Part shown: positions 1-8,625 of the stretch, piece after piece
Layout of the letters: each line of letters begins with the position of its first letter
How positions within the stretch are numbered: position 1 is the first letter of the stretch
NCBI GenBank assembly: GCA_022826725.1
Contig: JAJDUF010000017.1
Span: forward strand, 1 to 47,955
DNA: 47,955 bases
Source of the DNA: Chloroflexota bacterium
Lineage (GTDB): Bacteria; Chloroflexota; UBA11872; UBA12225; JAJDUF01
Reading direction: 5' to 3'
Translations under genes and position numbers: made by a program
Notes under the pieces: generated by a model
Databases searched by the model: none
Seen by the model: only the letters and a program-made list of their open reading frames with translations
What the model was told of the DNA's origin: nothing

Positions 1-72
1 CCACGCCTCGATGAACCGGCGCTGCTCCCCAGCAGCGCTCGCCTCCTGCCACGGCATCACAGCACTCCTCAC
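1..72 (-). CDS. IS481-like transposase, N-terminal fragment (runs off window)
   Basis: The first 24 codons of a transposase, cut by the window edge and reading outward to the left. From the GTG start the product begins VRSAVMPWQEASAAG, and the MPWxE opening is typical of IS481-family integrase-core transposases. The GTG at position 72 is preferred over the ATG five codons later because AGGAGG lies 7 bases upstream of it, at 80-85. Only the N-terminus is visible, so the DDE core cannot be checked. The same fragment occurs inverted at the other end of the window. Confidence 0.7.
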   Translation of the reverse strand, partial: MRSAVMPWQEASAAGEQRRFIEAW

Positions 73-141
73 GCGTGTTCCTCCTAGTGTGGAATAATGT
101 GTTACCCATGTGCCCGGTCTACGTGTTACCAGTGTAGCCGG
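1..141 (-). mobile_element. Left-hand copy of an IS481-like element, 5' end
   Basis: Positions 1-141 are the exact reverse complement of 47815-47955; the match breaks at base 142. The segment holds the transposase start, its ribosome binding site and a non-coding end in which GGTAACAC occurs twice in direct orientation. Because the two ends share exactly 141 bases, the outer boundary of the element is probably at or within a base or two of position 141. The transposase reads out of the window. Confidence 0.7.
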
Positions 142-199
142 GGGGGGAGGCCCTCCCCCTACACCAAAATCCACCCTTACTGTGAGCCTAGCTAGCCGG

Positions 200-949
200 T
201 TACGCCAGGGCCGGCGGCGCGAGAACGGTGTTGCGGGCCGCGACGATCTGCACTGCCGAGTAGTCCGTCGTCTCCGTCGCCGGCTGCTCCGCCGACGGCA
301 CCGGCACCGGCCGGCGCAAGATGAACTCCGCCTGATCGAACTCCTGGTAGACGACGTATCCCATGTCGAAGCGCTCGATCCGATGGTCCGCGGTCGAGCC
401 GAAGTCCGGGACGATCAACGGGCCGGTGTCCACCTGAAATTGCGGCGGATCGCGCGGTATGCTCTCCGCCTTCACGGGCAGCACGTTCATCGTTCGCACC
501 GGATATTCCAGCACCGCCCGTTGCCGTCCCCCCTCGTCGCGGAGTTCGGTGCGGGCAATCAGCGGCCGGTTGGCAAGCGTCGCCGTCACGATAGCGCCCC
601 GATCCGGCATTTCCTCCGCTTGCTCAAAGTGGCGAATGTCCAGATGCACGTCGTCCCAGTGCTCACGGATGACGCCATACATGCGGTTGTCGCGCTCACT
701 CACCCAATGCGTCCGAATGAGCAGGAACTCTTCCCGCGACCAAATGCCCGAGAACTCGTAGTTGGGCATCGTAAACAGCGGATCGGCCGTGTAGCAGCGC
801 TCGGAGCGACACGGCGCAATCAGGTAGAAGCTCTCCTCCGTCCCCGCCTGCTCGTCAACGATGGTGCAGGCCGCGTCGAGTTGGATCCGTGCATGGTTCC
901 CGGCGCCAAACCAGGTCATGTACGAGTTGGCGAAGTCAATCGCGGTCAT
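200..949 (-). CDS. Conserved-looking protein of unknown function, 249 aa
   Basis: I do not recognise this protein. It has no signal peptide or membrane segment and is rich in alternating hydrophobic and charged residues, suggesting a beta-rich soluble fold. The last 40 residues (PVPVPSAEQPATETT onward) look disordered. The start is supported by GGAGGGG five bases before the ATG. It lies 30 bp downstream of the FAD-dependent oxidoreductase on the same strand, so the two are probably one operon and may act on the same substrate. Downstream there is only about 60 bp before the insertion sequence. Confidence 0.6.
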   Translation of the reverse strand: MTAIDFANSYMTWFGAGNHARIQLDAACTIVDEQAGTEESFYLIAPCRSERCYTADPLFTMPNYEFSGIWSREEFLLIRTHWVSERDNRMYGVIREHWDDVHLDIRHFEQAEEMPDRGAIVTATLANRPLIARTELRDEGGRQRAVLEYPVRTMNVLPVKAESIPRDPPQFQVDTGPLIVPDFGSTADHRIERFDMGYVVYQEFDQAEFILRRPVPVPSAEQPATETTDYSAVQIVAARNTVLAPPALA

Positions 950-979
950 GGTCTCCCCTCCTCCGTGCCGCGACCGGCG

Positions 980-2428
980 CTAACGCAGGCCCAGCTCGGC
1001 GAGACGCGCCTCATCACCCAAGTAGGCGCCCTGGCGCAGCAGTTCCCGCTGCAATGTCTTCACGTCCAGCTGCTTGGGCGTGACCCCCAGCTTCGTGGAG
1101 AGCGCAGCGGCGATGCCGGTGGCCTCGCCCAAGGCCATGATGCTCGGCCGCGCCCGCATCCCCGTCGGGTCGTGGCCGCGGCGAATGTAGGCCGCCCCCC
1201 GGCCGGTCACAAGCAGGCCATCTACCTCTTTCGGCTGGATCATCCGATACGGAGCGTCGTGTCCCGATTTCTCCCCACCGTGCATGTCCTGCCCCTCGTG
1301 GATATTCCGGTACATCACATCGCGGAACTTCTTGCCCTCGTAGGCTTCCATCGCAGTCACCGTGCGCTCCCCATCAATGCATGGCCCGCCCCGCGCGCCG
1401 AAGTACGGCACCATGAACAGCATGTAGGCCTTCTCGAAGCCGGGCACGTGCTCCCGGTAGAAATGTAGGGTCTCTTGAGCGTGGACCCGCGCGGCCGTCT
1501 CGATCTTGGAGTGCTGCTTCATGTCCTCTCGGCGGATTTCACCGCGCACGTTCAGCCGCGAAGAGCCGACGTGGCCATCGAACTGCGATATCGCCGCGCT
1601 TTCGGTATGCACCGTCGGCTCCATGTCGCGCATGTGGCGAAACGACCCGTCCTCCCAAGCCTGACGCAGCAGCGGCAGCAGCGGCTGCGGGAAGCTACCC
1701 GGATTACGGCCACGCACCCACTCCCGGTCCGCGTCGCTGAGTGGCACGCGTGTCGCCGCGAAAGCCTCGTAGGCCGCAAAGTCCACGCCCGCGACCATAT
1801 AAAACAGCGCCGTATCGTTCCATACACGGTACGGCTCGCCACCGCGCCGTTCCCGGACCAGCGGCCCGTGCGCCGGATCGGGCGGCGAGGCCATGATCAC
1901 CGGCGCGCCGGCGCGGCGCGCGATGTCCACGTCGGCCGTGGCATCTATCACCACCTTGGCCTTGACCGCCACCCGACCCGACTTGCCTTCCACAAACAGC
2001 CCGGTCACCCGGTTGCCCTCCATGATCGGATCGCCGGCCCACACGGTCAACAGTAGCTCGATCCCCCACTCCTCACTGAGCTTCGCGCCCAGGTACGACA
2101 CCATGCTCGTCTCGTCCGCGTAATTATTGGCCGTCCGCCGCGCCTCGATCATGTCAATGACCATTTTGGGGATGCCGGACAGCCCGCCGACCAGCGTGCC
2201 GTCGGCCTCGTTATACAAGCCGCCGGCCACGATCATCGCCGGGCCGATGTTCCCCCCGAGCGCGGCCATGCGATCAATCACCAGCGTCTTGGCGCCTTGC
2301 TTGCCCGCCGCCAGCGCCGCAAACAGCCCGCCAATGCCGGACCCCACCACCGCTACATCCACGTCGTAAGCCACAGGTACCCGCTTCTGTGGCTCGACAA
2401 CGTATTCCGCCGCTCCGTTCTCAGACAT
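980..2428 (-). CDS. FAD-dependent oxidoreductase (FAD_oxidored family)
   Basis: A 482-residue flavoprotein. The dinucleotide-binding Rossmann motif GSGIGG is at residues 29-34, with the acidic residue closing the second strand in TLVID. A second FAD-contacting element is the VVIDATADVDIARRAG segment, and the C-terminus has GRGAAYIRRGHDPTGMR followed by GEATGIAAALSTKLG, the usual closing pattern of PF12831-type oxidoreductases. The substrate cannot be read from sequence; relatives are usually annotated only generically. GGGAG precedes the ATG. It is first in a probable two-gene operon and is divergent from the 2-oxoacid dehydrogenase genes across a 209-bp gap in which I see no clear operator. 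Confidence 0.85.
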   Translation of the reverse strand: MSENGAAEYVVEPQKRVPVAYDVDVAVVGSGIGGLFAALAAGKQGAKTLVIDRMAALGGNIGPAMIVAGGLYNEADGTLVGGLSGIPKMVIDMIEARRTANNYADETSMVSYLGAKLSEEWGIELLLTVWAGDPIMEGNRVTGLFVEGKSGRVAVKAKVVIDATADVDIARRAGAPVIMASPPDPAHGPLVRERRGGEPYRVWNDTALFYMVAGVDFAAYEAFAATRVPLSDADREWVRGRNPGSFPQPLLPLLRQAWEDGSFRHMRDMEPTVHTESAAISQFDGHVGSSRLNVRGEIRREDMKQHSKIETAARVHAQETLHFYREHVPGFEKAYMLFMVPYFGARGGPCIDGERTVTAMEAYEGKKFRDVMYRNIHEGQDMHGGEKSGHDAPYRMIQPKEVDGLLVTGRGAAYIRRGHDPTGMRARPSIMALGEATGIAAALSTKLGVTPKQLDVKTLQRELLRQGAYLGDEARLAELGLR

Positions 2429-2637
2429 TTCCCTCTCCCTACGGTTGCGTACTTGGCCGCCGCGCCCTCGCGCGACTACTGTGCCAGCCTCTGCCGTTGC
2501 CAGTCGAGCACCACCAGCGACTGAGCACGCCGGTACCTCGCCCTACCCGGCTTGCATACGCTCGCCGGGCACGTTACCTTAGCCTGGACGTTGCGGACGA
2601 TGGCCACGTTGGCCAGCACTACCGAGGAGGCCGCTCG

Positions 2638-3621
2638 ATGACAAGCAGTACGATCGCAGCAGCACTCCCGCGTGCGACGCTGCTGACCATGTACGAGCGC
2701 ATGGTACTCATCCGGGACTTCGAGGACCGAGTCAAAGCCCTGGTGGAGGGCGGCATTGCGTTCGGCGCCGCCCACTACTACGTCGGGGAAGAGGCCGTCG
2801 CGGTCGGCGTCTGTACCGCCCTGCGACCGGACGACTGGATTGCCTCCACCCACCGCGGCCACGGGCACTGCATCGCCAAGGGGATGGCGGTAGCGCCGAT
2901 GATGGCCGAGCTGTACGGCAAGGCCAGCGGTGCCAACCGTGGCAAGGGCGGCTCCATGCACATCACCGACGTGCGCGTCGGGATGCTCGGCGTGAACCCC
3001 ATCGTCGGGGCCGGTATTCCCCACGCGGTCGGTGCCGCCCTGAGCGCCAAAGTACGCGGCACCGGTCAGGTGGCTGTGACCTTCTTCGGTGATGGCGGCT
3101 CGAACATCGGCGCTTGCCACGAGGCAATCAACCTGGCGGCCGTCTGGAACGTCCCCTGCGTGTTCGTCTGCGAGAACAACGGCTACGCCCAGAGCACGCC
3201 GGTCGAATACAGCACCGCTGGCGAGGTCTGGAAACGGGCCGCCGGCTACGGACTCCCCGGCGAGAAGGTGGACGGCCAGGACGTGTTCGCCATGTACGAA
3301 GCGACGGCGCGGGCGGTCGAGCGCGCCCGCGCCGGCGCCGGCCCGTCGCTAATCGAGGCACGGACCTACCGCTACTACGGTCACTCGGCCGGAGACGACG
3401 GGACGGCCTACCGGCTGGCCTCCGAGATCGAAGCCGCCCGTGCCCGCGATTGCATCGCCCGCTTCCGCCAGGAGGTCATCGCGGCGGACCTACTGGACGC
3501 CGCCGACCTAGAGGCGATAGATGACCAAGTGGCGGCGGATGTGGACGAAGCCGTCGCCGCCGCCGAAGCCGCACCCTTCCCGGCGGCAAACGAGCTAACG
3601 ACAGAGGTAGTAGCGAGCTAG
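2638..3621 (+). CDS. 2-oxoacid (pyruvate/acetoin) dehydrogenase E1 component, alpha subunit
   Basis: Thiamine-pyrophosphate-dependent E1 alpha, 327 aa, decarboxylating a 2-oxoacid and passing the acyl group to the lipoyl arm of E2. The TPP motif runs from GDG at residues 151-153 to NN at 180-181. KGGSMHITD (about 103-111) and HRGHGHCIAKG are hallmarks of the short PdhA/AcoA form. The frame stays open upstream, but the real start is the ATG at 2638, with GAGGAGG seven bases before it. Beta and E2 genes follow on the same strand. Sequence alone does not separate pyruvate from acetoin or branched-chain specificity; the length and motifs resemble AcoA/PdhA most. Confidence 0.93.
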   Translation: MTSSTIAAALPRATLLTMYERMVLIRDFEDRVKALVEGGIAFGAAHYYVGEEAVAVGVCTALRPDDWIASTHRGHGHCIAKGMAVAPMMAELYGKASGANRGKGGSMHITDVRVGMLGVNPIVGAGIPHAVGAALSAKVRGTGQVAVTFFGDGGSNIGACHEAINLAAVWNVPCVFVCENNGYAQSTPVEYSTAGEVWKRAAGYGLPGEKVDGQDVFAMYEATARAVERARAGAGPSLIEARTYRYYGHSAGDDGTAYRLASEIEAARARDCIARFRQEVIAADLLDAADLEAIDDQVAADVDEAVAAAEAAPFPAANELTTEVVAS

Positions 3622-3624
3622 TAC

Positions 3625-3662
3625 TTCCCCCTCTCCCCGTCGGAGAGGGCCGGGGTGAGGGC
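3625..3662. repeat. Intergenic palindromic repeat, type B (CCCTCTCC/GGAGAGGG)
   Basis: Imperfect palindrome of the CCCCTCTCC...GGAGAGGGCCGGGGTGAGG type, filling the gap between the E1 alpha and E1 beta genes. Members of the same family occur at 8588, 11849, 23278, 35422, 41640 and 47770. Confidence 0.75.
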
Positions 3663-3689
3663 AGTCGAGGCGGATCGAAAGGAAAGATC

Positions 3690-4781
3690 ATGGTCACGAT
3701 GACGGCAGCGCCGGTAGCGACCAAGATGGCTGAGACGGCCGAGGTCCTGACGTTCCCGGAAGCACTCAACCGGGCCATCCGCCAGGAGATGCGCCGCGAC
3801 CCGAGCATCGTGGTCATCGGCGAAGACGTCGCCGGCGCGGCCGGGCGCGAGCATCTGGGTTTCAAGGACGCCTGGGGCGGCCCCACCCGCTCGACCAAGG
3901 GGCTGGTCACCGAGTTCGGCTCCGGGCGCGTCCTCGATACGCCGATTGCCGAGATGGGGTTTGTCGGGGCAGCCGTCGGAGCCGCCATGAGCGGCTTGCG
4001 TCCAATCGTGGACCTGGGTTTCATTGACCTGATCGGCTGCTGCTACGACCAGCTCATCAACCAAGCGGCGAAGATGCACTACATGATGGGCGGCCAGGTG
4101 GAAATCCCCATGACCGTGCGGATGTCGTATGGCGCCCGACCACCGAGCAACCAGACCGCCGGCGGCGGCGCGGCCGCCACGCACTCCCAAACCCTCTACT
4201 CGGTCCTAGCCCACATCCCCGGCCTGAAATGCGTCGCACCGACCACCGCCTACAACGCCAAGGGCCTGATGATCGCCGCCATCCGCGACAATAACCCCGT
4301 GATCGTGCTCGAACATCGCTACCTGGGTCTGAATGCCCGCACGCCGGTCCCGGAGACAGCCTATACGCTGCCATTCGGGAAGGCCGAGATCGTGCGGGAG
4401 GGAACTGATCTTACCCTCTGCGGAATCGGCCGCATGACCTACGTGTGCCTCGATGCGGCCGCGGCGCTGACCGCCGAGGGCCTGGAGGCCGAGGTCATTG
4501 ACGTGCTCAGTCTGGCGCCCCTGGACGAGGAGACCATCCTCGAGTCCGTCGAGAAGACGCAACGCCTGGTCGTCGTGGACGAAGACACACCGTCATGCTC
4601 GCTGGGCCGCGACATCGCCGCCCGCGTCGCCGACGCCGGCTTCGACTTTCTCGACGCACCCATCAAGACCATCAACAGCGCCGACACGCCGGTGCCCTAC
4701 AGCGCAGCCCTGGAGTCGATCTATACGCCATCGCCGCAACAGGTCGTAGACGCGGTCCACGAGATGCTCGGTACTGGGTAA
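3690..4781 (+). CDS. 2-oxoacid (pyruvate/acetoin) dehydrogenase E1 component, beta subunit
   Basis: E1 beta, 363 aa, forming the alpha2beta2 E1 heterotetramer with the upstream gene. Family landmarks are the VVIGEDV strand near the N-terminus, VLDTPIAEMGFVGAAVGAA (the Glu activates TPP), the GGGAAATHSQ loop with its His, and the C-terminal transketolase domain (ETILESVEKTQRLVVVDED). It sits 68 bp after E1 alpha, the gap being filled by a palindromic repeat; GGAAAG precedes the ATG. Length and motif order match PdhB/AcoB. The pair is co-oriented with E2, so one operon is likely despite repeats in both gaps. Confidence 0.93.
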   Translation: MVTMTAAPVATKMAETAEVLTFPEALNRAIRQEMRRDPSIVVIGEDVAGAAGREHLGFKDAWGGPTRSTKGLVTEFGSGRVLDTPIAEMGFVGAAVGAAMSGLRPIVDLGFIDLIGCCYDQLINQAAKMHYMMGGQVEIPMTVRMSYGARPPSNQTAGGGAAATHSQTLYSVLAHIPGLKCVAPTTAYNAKGLMIAAIRDNNPVIVLEHRYLGLNARTPVPETAYTLPFGKAEIVREGTDLTLCGIGRMTYVCLDAAAALTAEGLEAEVIDVLSLAPLDEETILESVEKTQRLVVVDEDTPSCSLGRDIAARVADAGFDFLDAPIKTINSADTPVPYSAALESIYTPSPQQVVDAVHEMLGTG

Positions 4782-4830
4782 AGGCAAGCCTCCGCCTCAA
4801 CCCTTACCCGTGGTCACGCGGGAGGGAGCA

Positions 4831-4870
4831 GACCGGCCCCCCGCCGCCAGCGGGGGGCCACAGGGGGGCC
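4831..4870. repeat. Intergenic palindromic repeat, type C (GGGGGGCCAnAGGGGGGCC)
   Basis: CCCCCCGCC...GGGGGGCCACAGGGGGGCC between the E1 beta and E2 genes. Related copies lie at 6089, 9961, 13104, 33582, 35020, 44825 and 47730. The inserted repeat keeps the operon co-directional but lengthens the spacer. Confidence 0.7.
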
Positions 4871-4887
4871 AGCCAAGAAAGGCGATC

Positions 4888-6087
4888 ATGGCCGTAGCAA
4901 TCGCTATGCCCAACCTCGGCATGTACACCATCGAGGGTGAGGTCACGCGCTGGCTGGTGGAGGACGGCGCCTCGGTCGCAGCCGATCAGCCCGTGCTGGA
5001 GCTGACCACCGAAAAGACCACCGTCGAAATCCCCGCCTCAGCAGCCGGCATCCTCCACCAGGTCGTGCCGGTAGGCGGGCGCGTGCAGGTCGAAGGCATC
5101 CTCGGTCACATCCTCGCGCCGGGCGAGGCACCCCCCACCTCAACACCGGCAGCCGAGCCGCCGGCCGCCCCGGCCGCCGCACCACCACGCGCGCCGGCCA
5201 AGCCGCCGGCCCGCGTCGGCCGCGGCCGCTTGCGGGCTACCCCGGTCGCCCGGCGCCGCGCGCGCGAGCTTGGCGTTGATCTCACCACCGTCACGGGCAG
5301 CGGTCCCGGCGGCCGCATCACCGAGGCCGACGTGCAGGCGGCCGCAGCGAGCACCGACTCCCCACCACCACAAGCGGAGAGCGAGGCCAGTGGGCCGCGC
5401 GTACTCCGCCGCGTCCCGCTCACCGGGATGCGCGGCTTGATTGCCCAGCGGATGCAGCACAGTCTCACATCCACCGCCCAGTTGACCCTGACCCGCGAGG
5501 TGGACGCTCGCCCGCTGGTGCAAGCCAGAGAGTTGCTGGTCTCCGGAGCAGCCGGCGAGGGGGTGCGCGTCTCCTACGACGTGCTCTTGGCCAAGTCGCT
5601 GGCCGCCGCCCTGCTGGCACACCCGGCACTCAACGCTACGATTGAAGGCGAGGCGGTCGTGCAGTTGGCGGAGGCGCACATCGGCGTGGCCGTCGTCGTG
5701 GAGGACGGTCTTGTCGTGCCGGTGCTGCGCGATGCGGCCCTCCGTCCGGCGCTCGACCTCGCCCGCGATCTGACCGGGCTGACCGACCGGGCGCGGCAGG
5801 GGCGGCTACAGCCCAGCGAGATGGAAGGCGGCACCGCCACGCTGACGAATCTGGGTGCCTATCGCATTGACGCCTTCACACCCATCATCAACCCGCCGCA
5901 GAGCGCCATTCTGGGCGTGGGCAGCATTGCGCCGCGGCCGGTGGTGGACGAGGACGGAGCCTTAGCCGTACAACCGACGGTGCATCTCAGTCTCACGTTC
6001 GATCACCGTGTCGCGGACGGCGTGGCCGCCGCAACGCTCCTGGAGAGCATGGTATCGCAGTGGCAGCAAACGGAGCTGTGGGTCTAG
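4888..6087 (+). CDS. Dihydrolipoyl acyltransferase (E2) of a 2-oxoacid dehydrogenase complex
   Basis: E2 core subunit, 399 aa. The N-terminal lipoyl domain (about 1-78) carries the lipoylation lysine K43 in [11 protein letters not shown]. An Ala/Pro-rich linker follows (about 85-115), then a peripheral subunit-binding domain ([17 protein letters not shown] to GGRITEADV). The C-terminal acyltransferase domain ends with DHRVADG, where H373 and D377 are the catalytic pair. The frame is open further upstream, but that part is translated repeat; the ATG at 4888 with AAAGG before it starts the lipoyl domain cleanly. No E3 (dihydrolipoamide dehydrogenase) gene is in the window, so E3 must be supplied from elsewhere. 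Confidence 0.93.
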   Translation: MAVAIAMPNLGMYTIEGEVTRWLVEDGASVAADQPVLELTTEKTTVEIPASAAGILHQVVPVGGRVQVEGILGHILAPGEAPPTSTPAAEPPAAPAAAPPRAPAKPPARVGRGRLRATPVARRRARELGVDLTTVTGSGPGGRITEADVQAAAASTDSPPPQAESEASGPRVLRRVPLTGMRGLIAQRMQHSLTSTAQLTLTREVDARPLVQARELLVSGAAGEGVRVSYDVLLAKSLAAALLAHPALNATIEGEAVVQLAEAHIGVAVVVEDGLVVPVLRDAALRPALDLARDLTGLTDRARQGRLQPSEMEGGTATLTNLGAYRIDAFTPIINPPQSAILGVGSIAPRPVVDEDGALAVQPTVHLSLTFDHRVADGVAAATLLESMVSQWQQTELWV

Positions 6088-6088
6088 G

Positions 6089-6176
6089 GCCGGCCCCCCC
6101 TACGGCCCCCCGCTGCGGCAGGGGGACGAGCTGTTCCCTCCCCTGTCGGGACGGGGGAGGGTGAAGGTGGGGGCGG
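6089..6176. repeat. Compound intergenic repeat (types C and B-like)
   Basis: Starts one base after the E2 stop codon: a C-type unit (about 6089-6125) followed by a GGGACGGGGGAGGGTGAAGG unit similar to type B. Nothing else is visible in this gap apart from the ribosome binding site AAAGGAG of the next gene. Confidence 0.65.
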
Positions 6177-6191
6177 AAAGGAGACACGACG

Positions 6192-7238
6192 ATGGAATAC
6201 CGGCACATGGGAACCTCCGACCTCGAAGTATCGGTCATCGGCTTTGGCTGCTGGGAGATGGGCGGTGGCTACGGGCACTTCGAGACCTCGGAAGTCATCG
6301 CCGCCATTGACCGGGCCCTCGATCTGGGCATCACCTTGTTCGATACCGCCCGCGGCTACGGTGCTGGAGCCTCGGAGGAGCTACTCGGCCGAGGCCTAGG
6401 CGCTCGGCGCCAGGAGGCGATTGTCGTCACCAAGGGCGCGCTGCCCACGCGCGAAGGGCAGATGGACGACAAGCCCACCCGGCCCGGCCTACCGCGATTC
6501 AACCCCAACCGCGATGCCCGCTATGCTTCGGTGATTGCGGACTGCGAGGCCAGCCTAAAGTCGCTCGGCACCGACTACGTGGACCTCTACCTCATCCACT
6601 GGCCGGACCCCGAGACCGCCTTCGAGGAAACGGCGCGTGCCCTGCAAGACCTGCTCGCGGCCGGCAAGGCCCGCTACGTCGGCGTGTCGAACTACGAGGC
6701 CCGTCAGCTCCGCGAGGCCTGCGGGATGGCGCCACTGGTGGCCAACCAAGTGGGCTACAACCTCTTCGACCGGCGCTGGGAGTACGAGATGATGCCCACG
6801 GCCCGCGAGCTTGGCGTCGGCATCATGTCCTACGGGCCGCTCGCTCACGGGCTACTCACCGGCACCTTCAACGCGGAGACGACGTTCGAGGAGGGCGACT
6901 GGCGCCGCTCCCGGCCGATCTTCGGTCAAACGCTGTTCAGCGCCGACAACTTCGGGCCGAACTTGCAGGTCGTTGACCGCCTCAAGCAGGTCGCGGCCCA
7001 ACTCGGGACCACCCTGCCGCGTCTGGCCCTGGCCTGGGTCCTCAGCAACGAGCAGGTGGCCGTGGCGCTCTCCGGCACCCGGCGGCCGGCCGAGCTTGAC
7101 GAGAACGTCGGGGCGCTCGACGTGGCGCTCACCCCGGAGGTTCAGCAGGAGATCGCCGAGATCATGACCGGCGCAGCCGGCCTGGCGGCGCTCATGCCCT
7201 ACTCCGAGACCGCCGTGCCGGCGCCACCGGGCAGCTAG
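6192..7238 (+). CDS. Aldo/keto reductase
   Basis: NAD(P)H-dependent oxidoreductase, 348 aa, (beta/alpha)8 barrel. The catalytic tetrad is visible as D51 (FDTA), Y56 (GYG), K81 (VVTKG) and H136 (LIHWPD). The cofactor-binding region is represented by SGTRRPAEL toward the C-terminus. The opening MEYRHMGTSDLEVSVIGFG is typical of AKR families whose substrates are sugars or aldehydes; no specific substrate can be assigned. AAAGGAG precedes the ATG. It is the last gene of the plus-strand run that starts with the E1 genes; the next gene has its own promoter. Confidence 0.9.
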   Translation: MEYRHMGTSDLEVSVIGFGCWEMGGGYGHFETSEVIAAIDRALDLGITLFDTARGYGAGASEELLGRGLGARRQEAIVVTKGALPTREGQMDDKPTRPGLPRFNPNRDARYASVIADCEASLKSLGTDYVDLYLIHWPDPETAFEETARALQDLLAAGKARYVGVSNYEARQLREACGMAPLVANQVGYNLFDRRWEYEMMPTARELGVGIMSYGPLAHGLLTGTFNAETTFEEGDWRRSRPIFGQTLFSADNFGPNLQVVDRLKQVAAQLGTTLPRLALAWVLSNEQVAVALSGTRRPAELDENVGALDVALTPEVQQEIAEIMTGAAGLAALMPYSETAVPAPPGS

Positions 7239-7317
7239 TCCGTATCCACCGGGCCGGTTCAACCGTTCATGGAATAGGGCAAACCGCACGCCGCCGCACA
7301 CTGCTCGGTCAAGATAC

Positions 7318-7346
7318 TTGGCAACGCTGCGGGGGAGTGCTACAGT
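7318..7346 (+). promoter_or_regulatory. Sigma-70-like promoter of the FBP aldolase/phosphatase gene
   Basis: TTGGCA (7318-7323) and TACAGT (7341-7346) are separated by exactly 17 bp and lie about 90 bp before the next start codon. It is the best -35/-10 pair I found in the window. The resulting leader of about 80 nt contains no hairpin that I can identify with confidence. Confidence 0.5.
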
Positions 7347-7434
7347 CGCAGTGACCTGGCGAGACTGACCTCAGACTGGGATTGGTAGGGCCTACTCGCA
7401 GGTATTTTTCATCTGAAGGAGCCAAGGGGGGACC

Positions 7435-8571
7435 ATGAAACTGACGCTCTCGATCTTCAAGGCGGATATCGGTTCACCGGGGGGCCATACCCGCCCCTCG
7501 CAGTCCGTGCTGGACGCGGTGCAGGAGACTTTCGCCGCTGCTCAAGCGCGTGGTCTGCTTATTGACATGCTAGTGACCCACACCGGCGACGACATTGCTA
7601 TCACCTGTAGTCACACCGCCGGACCGGACAACACCGAACTGCACCAACTGGCCTGGCAAGCCTTCCTGAACGGGACGGCGGCCGCCCAAGTGCGCGGCGA
7701 CTACGGCGCCGGGCAAGACCTCCTGGCGGACGCCCCCTCCGGCAACATCCGGGGCGCCGGTCCCGCCGTCGCCGAACTGGAGTTCGACCACAATCCGGTT
7801 AAGGACAACAAGGTCCGCCCAGCCGAAACGGTGCTCTTCTTCTACGCGGACAAGTGTGCTCCCGGCGCCTTCAACTTGCCGTTCTTCCTGCCGCTGGCCG
7901 ACCCGATGTACTGCGGCGGCCTACTCCTCAAGCCGGAGATGAGCAAAGGCTTCAGCTTCCGCCTGATGGACATGGACTATACGGAGGGAGACCGCGAGAT
8001 CACCCTCCACGCGCCCGAGGACTACTACCGTCTGGCGGCCCTCCTGCGCGACGAAGCACGGTTCGCCATTCAGTCGGCCTGGTCGCGTGCCCATCCCGAC
8101 CAGCAGTTGCTCGCGGCCAGCACCAGCCGGTTGCACAACATCGCTGGGACCTACGTCGGCAAGGACGATCCGGTGGCGATTTTCCGCACCCAGGGCATCT
8201 TCCCGGCACCCGAGGAAGTGCTCCTCCCCTGGGCCATCTGCCCCTACGTCACCGGCGACGCCCGCGGCAGCCACGTCATGCCGATTACGCCCGTCCCCAT
8301 CAATACTGAAGTCCGGTTCGTGTACTGCCAGCCGATTGTGTCCGCGATTGGCGTTTCGGTAGACGCCGCCGGCAACTTCACCGGCGAGGTCGTGGACTTC
8401 TTTGCCGACAGCCTTTGGGAGTCGGTCCGCGTCGGCGCCGTCGAGAAGGGCCTCGCCATGCGCCGGCAGGGGTGGTTCGGCGCCGCGATGGCGTCCAACG
8501 CCGAGCTTGCGTACACCGGGCTGGTGGACATCGAGAACGAGCTCGAAGACCGCTTCACGGTCCGCAGCTAA
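7435..8571 (+). CDS. Fructose-1,6-bisphosphate aldolase/phosphatase (archaeal-type, class V FBPase)
   Basis: Bifunctional gluconeogenic enzyme, 378 aa, that condenses triose phosphates to FBP and removes the 1-phosphate. Family hallmarks are KADIGSPGGH at residues 9-18 (metal and phosphate site), THTGDD (48-53), GAGQDLL (91-97), SGNIRGAGP (102-110), and HNIAGTYVGKDDPV, where Y240 and K243 correspond to the catalytic Tyr and the Schiff-base Lys. All key residues are present, so both activities are expected. GAAGGAGCC lies upstream of the ATG. The family is characteristic of Archaea and a few deep-branching bacteria, which supports the taxonomic guess. It indicates gluconeogenic growth on acids or C2/C3 compounds. 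Confidence 0.93.
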   Translation: MKLTLSIFKADIGSPGGHTRPSQSVLDAVQETFAAAQARGLLIDMLVTHTGDDIAITCSHTAGPDNTELHQLAWQAFLNGTAAAQVRGDYGAGQDLLADAPSGNIRGAGPAVAELEFDHNPVKDNKVRPAETVLFFYADKCAPGAFNLPFFLPLADPMYCGGLLLKPEMSKGFSFRLMDMDYTEGDREITLHAPEDYYRLAALLRDEARFAIQSAWSRAHPDQQLLAASTSRLHNIAGTYVGKDDPVAIFRTQGIFPAPEEVLLPWAICPYVTGDARGSHVMPITPVPINTEVRFVYCQPIVSAIGVSVDAAGNFTGEVVDFFADSLWESVRVGAVEKGLAMRRQGWFGAAMASNAELAYTGLVDIENELEDRFTVRS

Positions 8572-8587
8572 AGGCCGTCGGACTCAC

Positions 8588-8625
8588 TCCCCTCTCTACA
8601 TGGTGGAGAGGGGCCGGGGGTGAGG
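8588..8625. repeat. Intergenic palindromic repeat, type B, overlapping the 3' end of a PhyH gene
   Basis: CCCCTCTCTAC...GGTGGAGAGGGGCCGGGGGTGAGG. The minus-strand PhyH gene terminates inside this unit, so the repeat supplies its last residues. Confidence 0.75.

Noticed and set aside
110..1468. Long plus-strand open frame opposite the FAD oxidoreductase
   Set aside because: Arg/His/Pro-rich shadow translation of a high-G+C gene on the other strand, with no domain and no ribosome binding site; similar shadows opposite other genes were dropped for the same reason.
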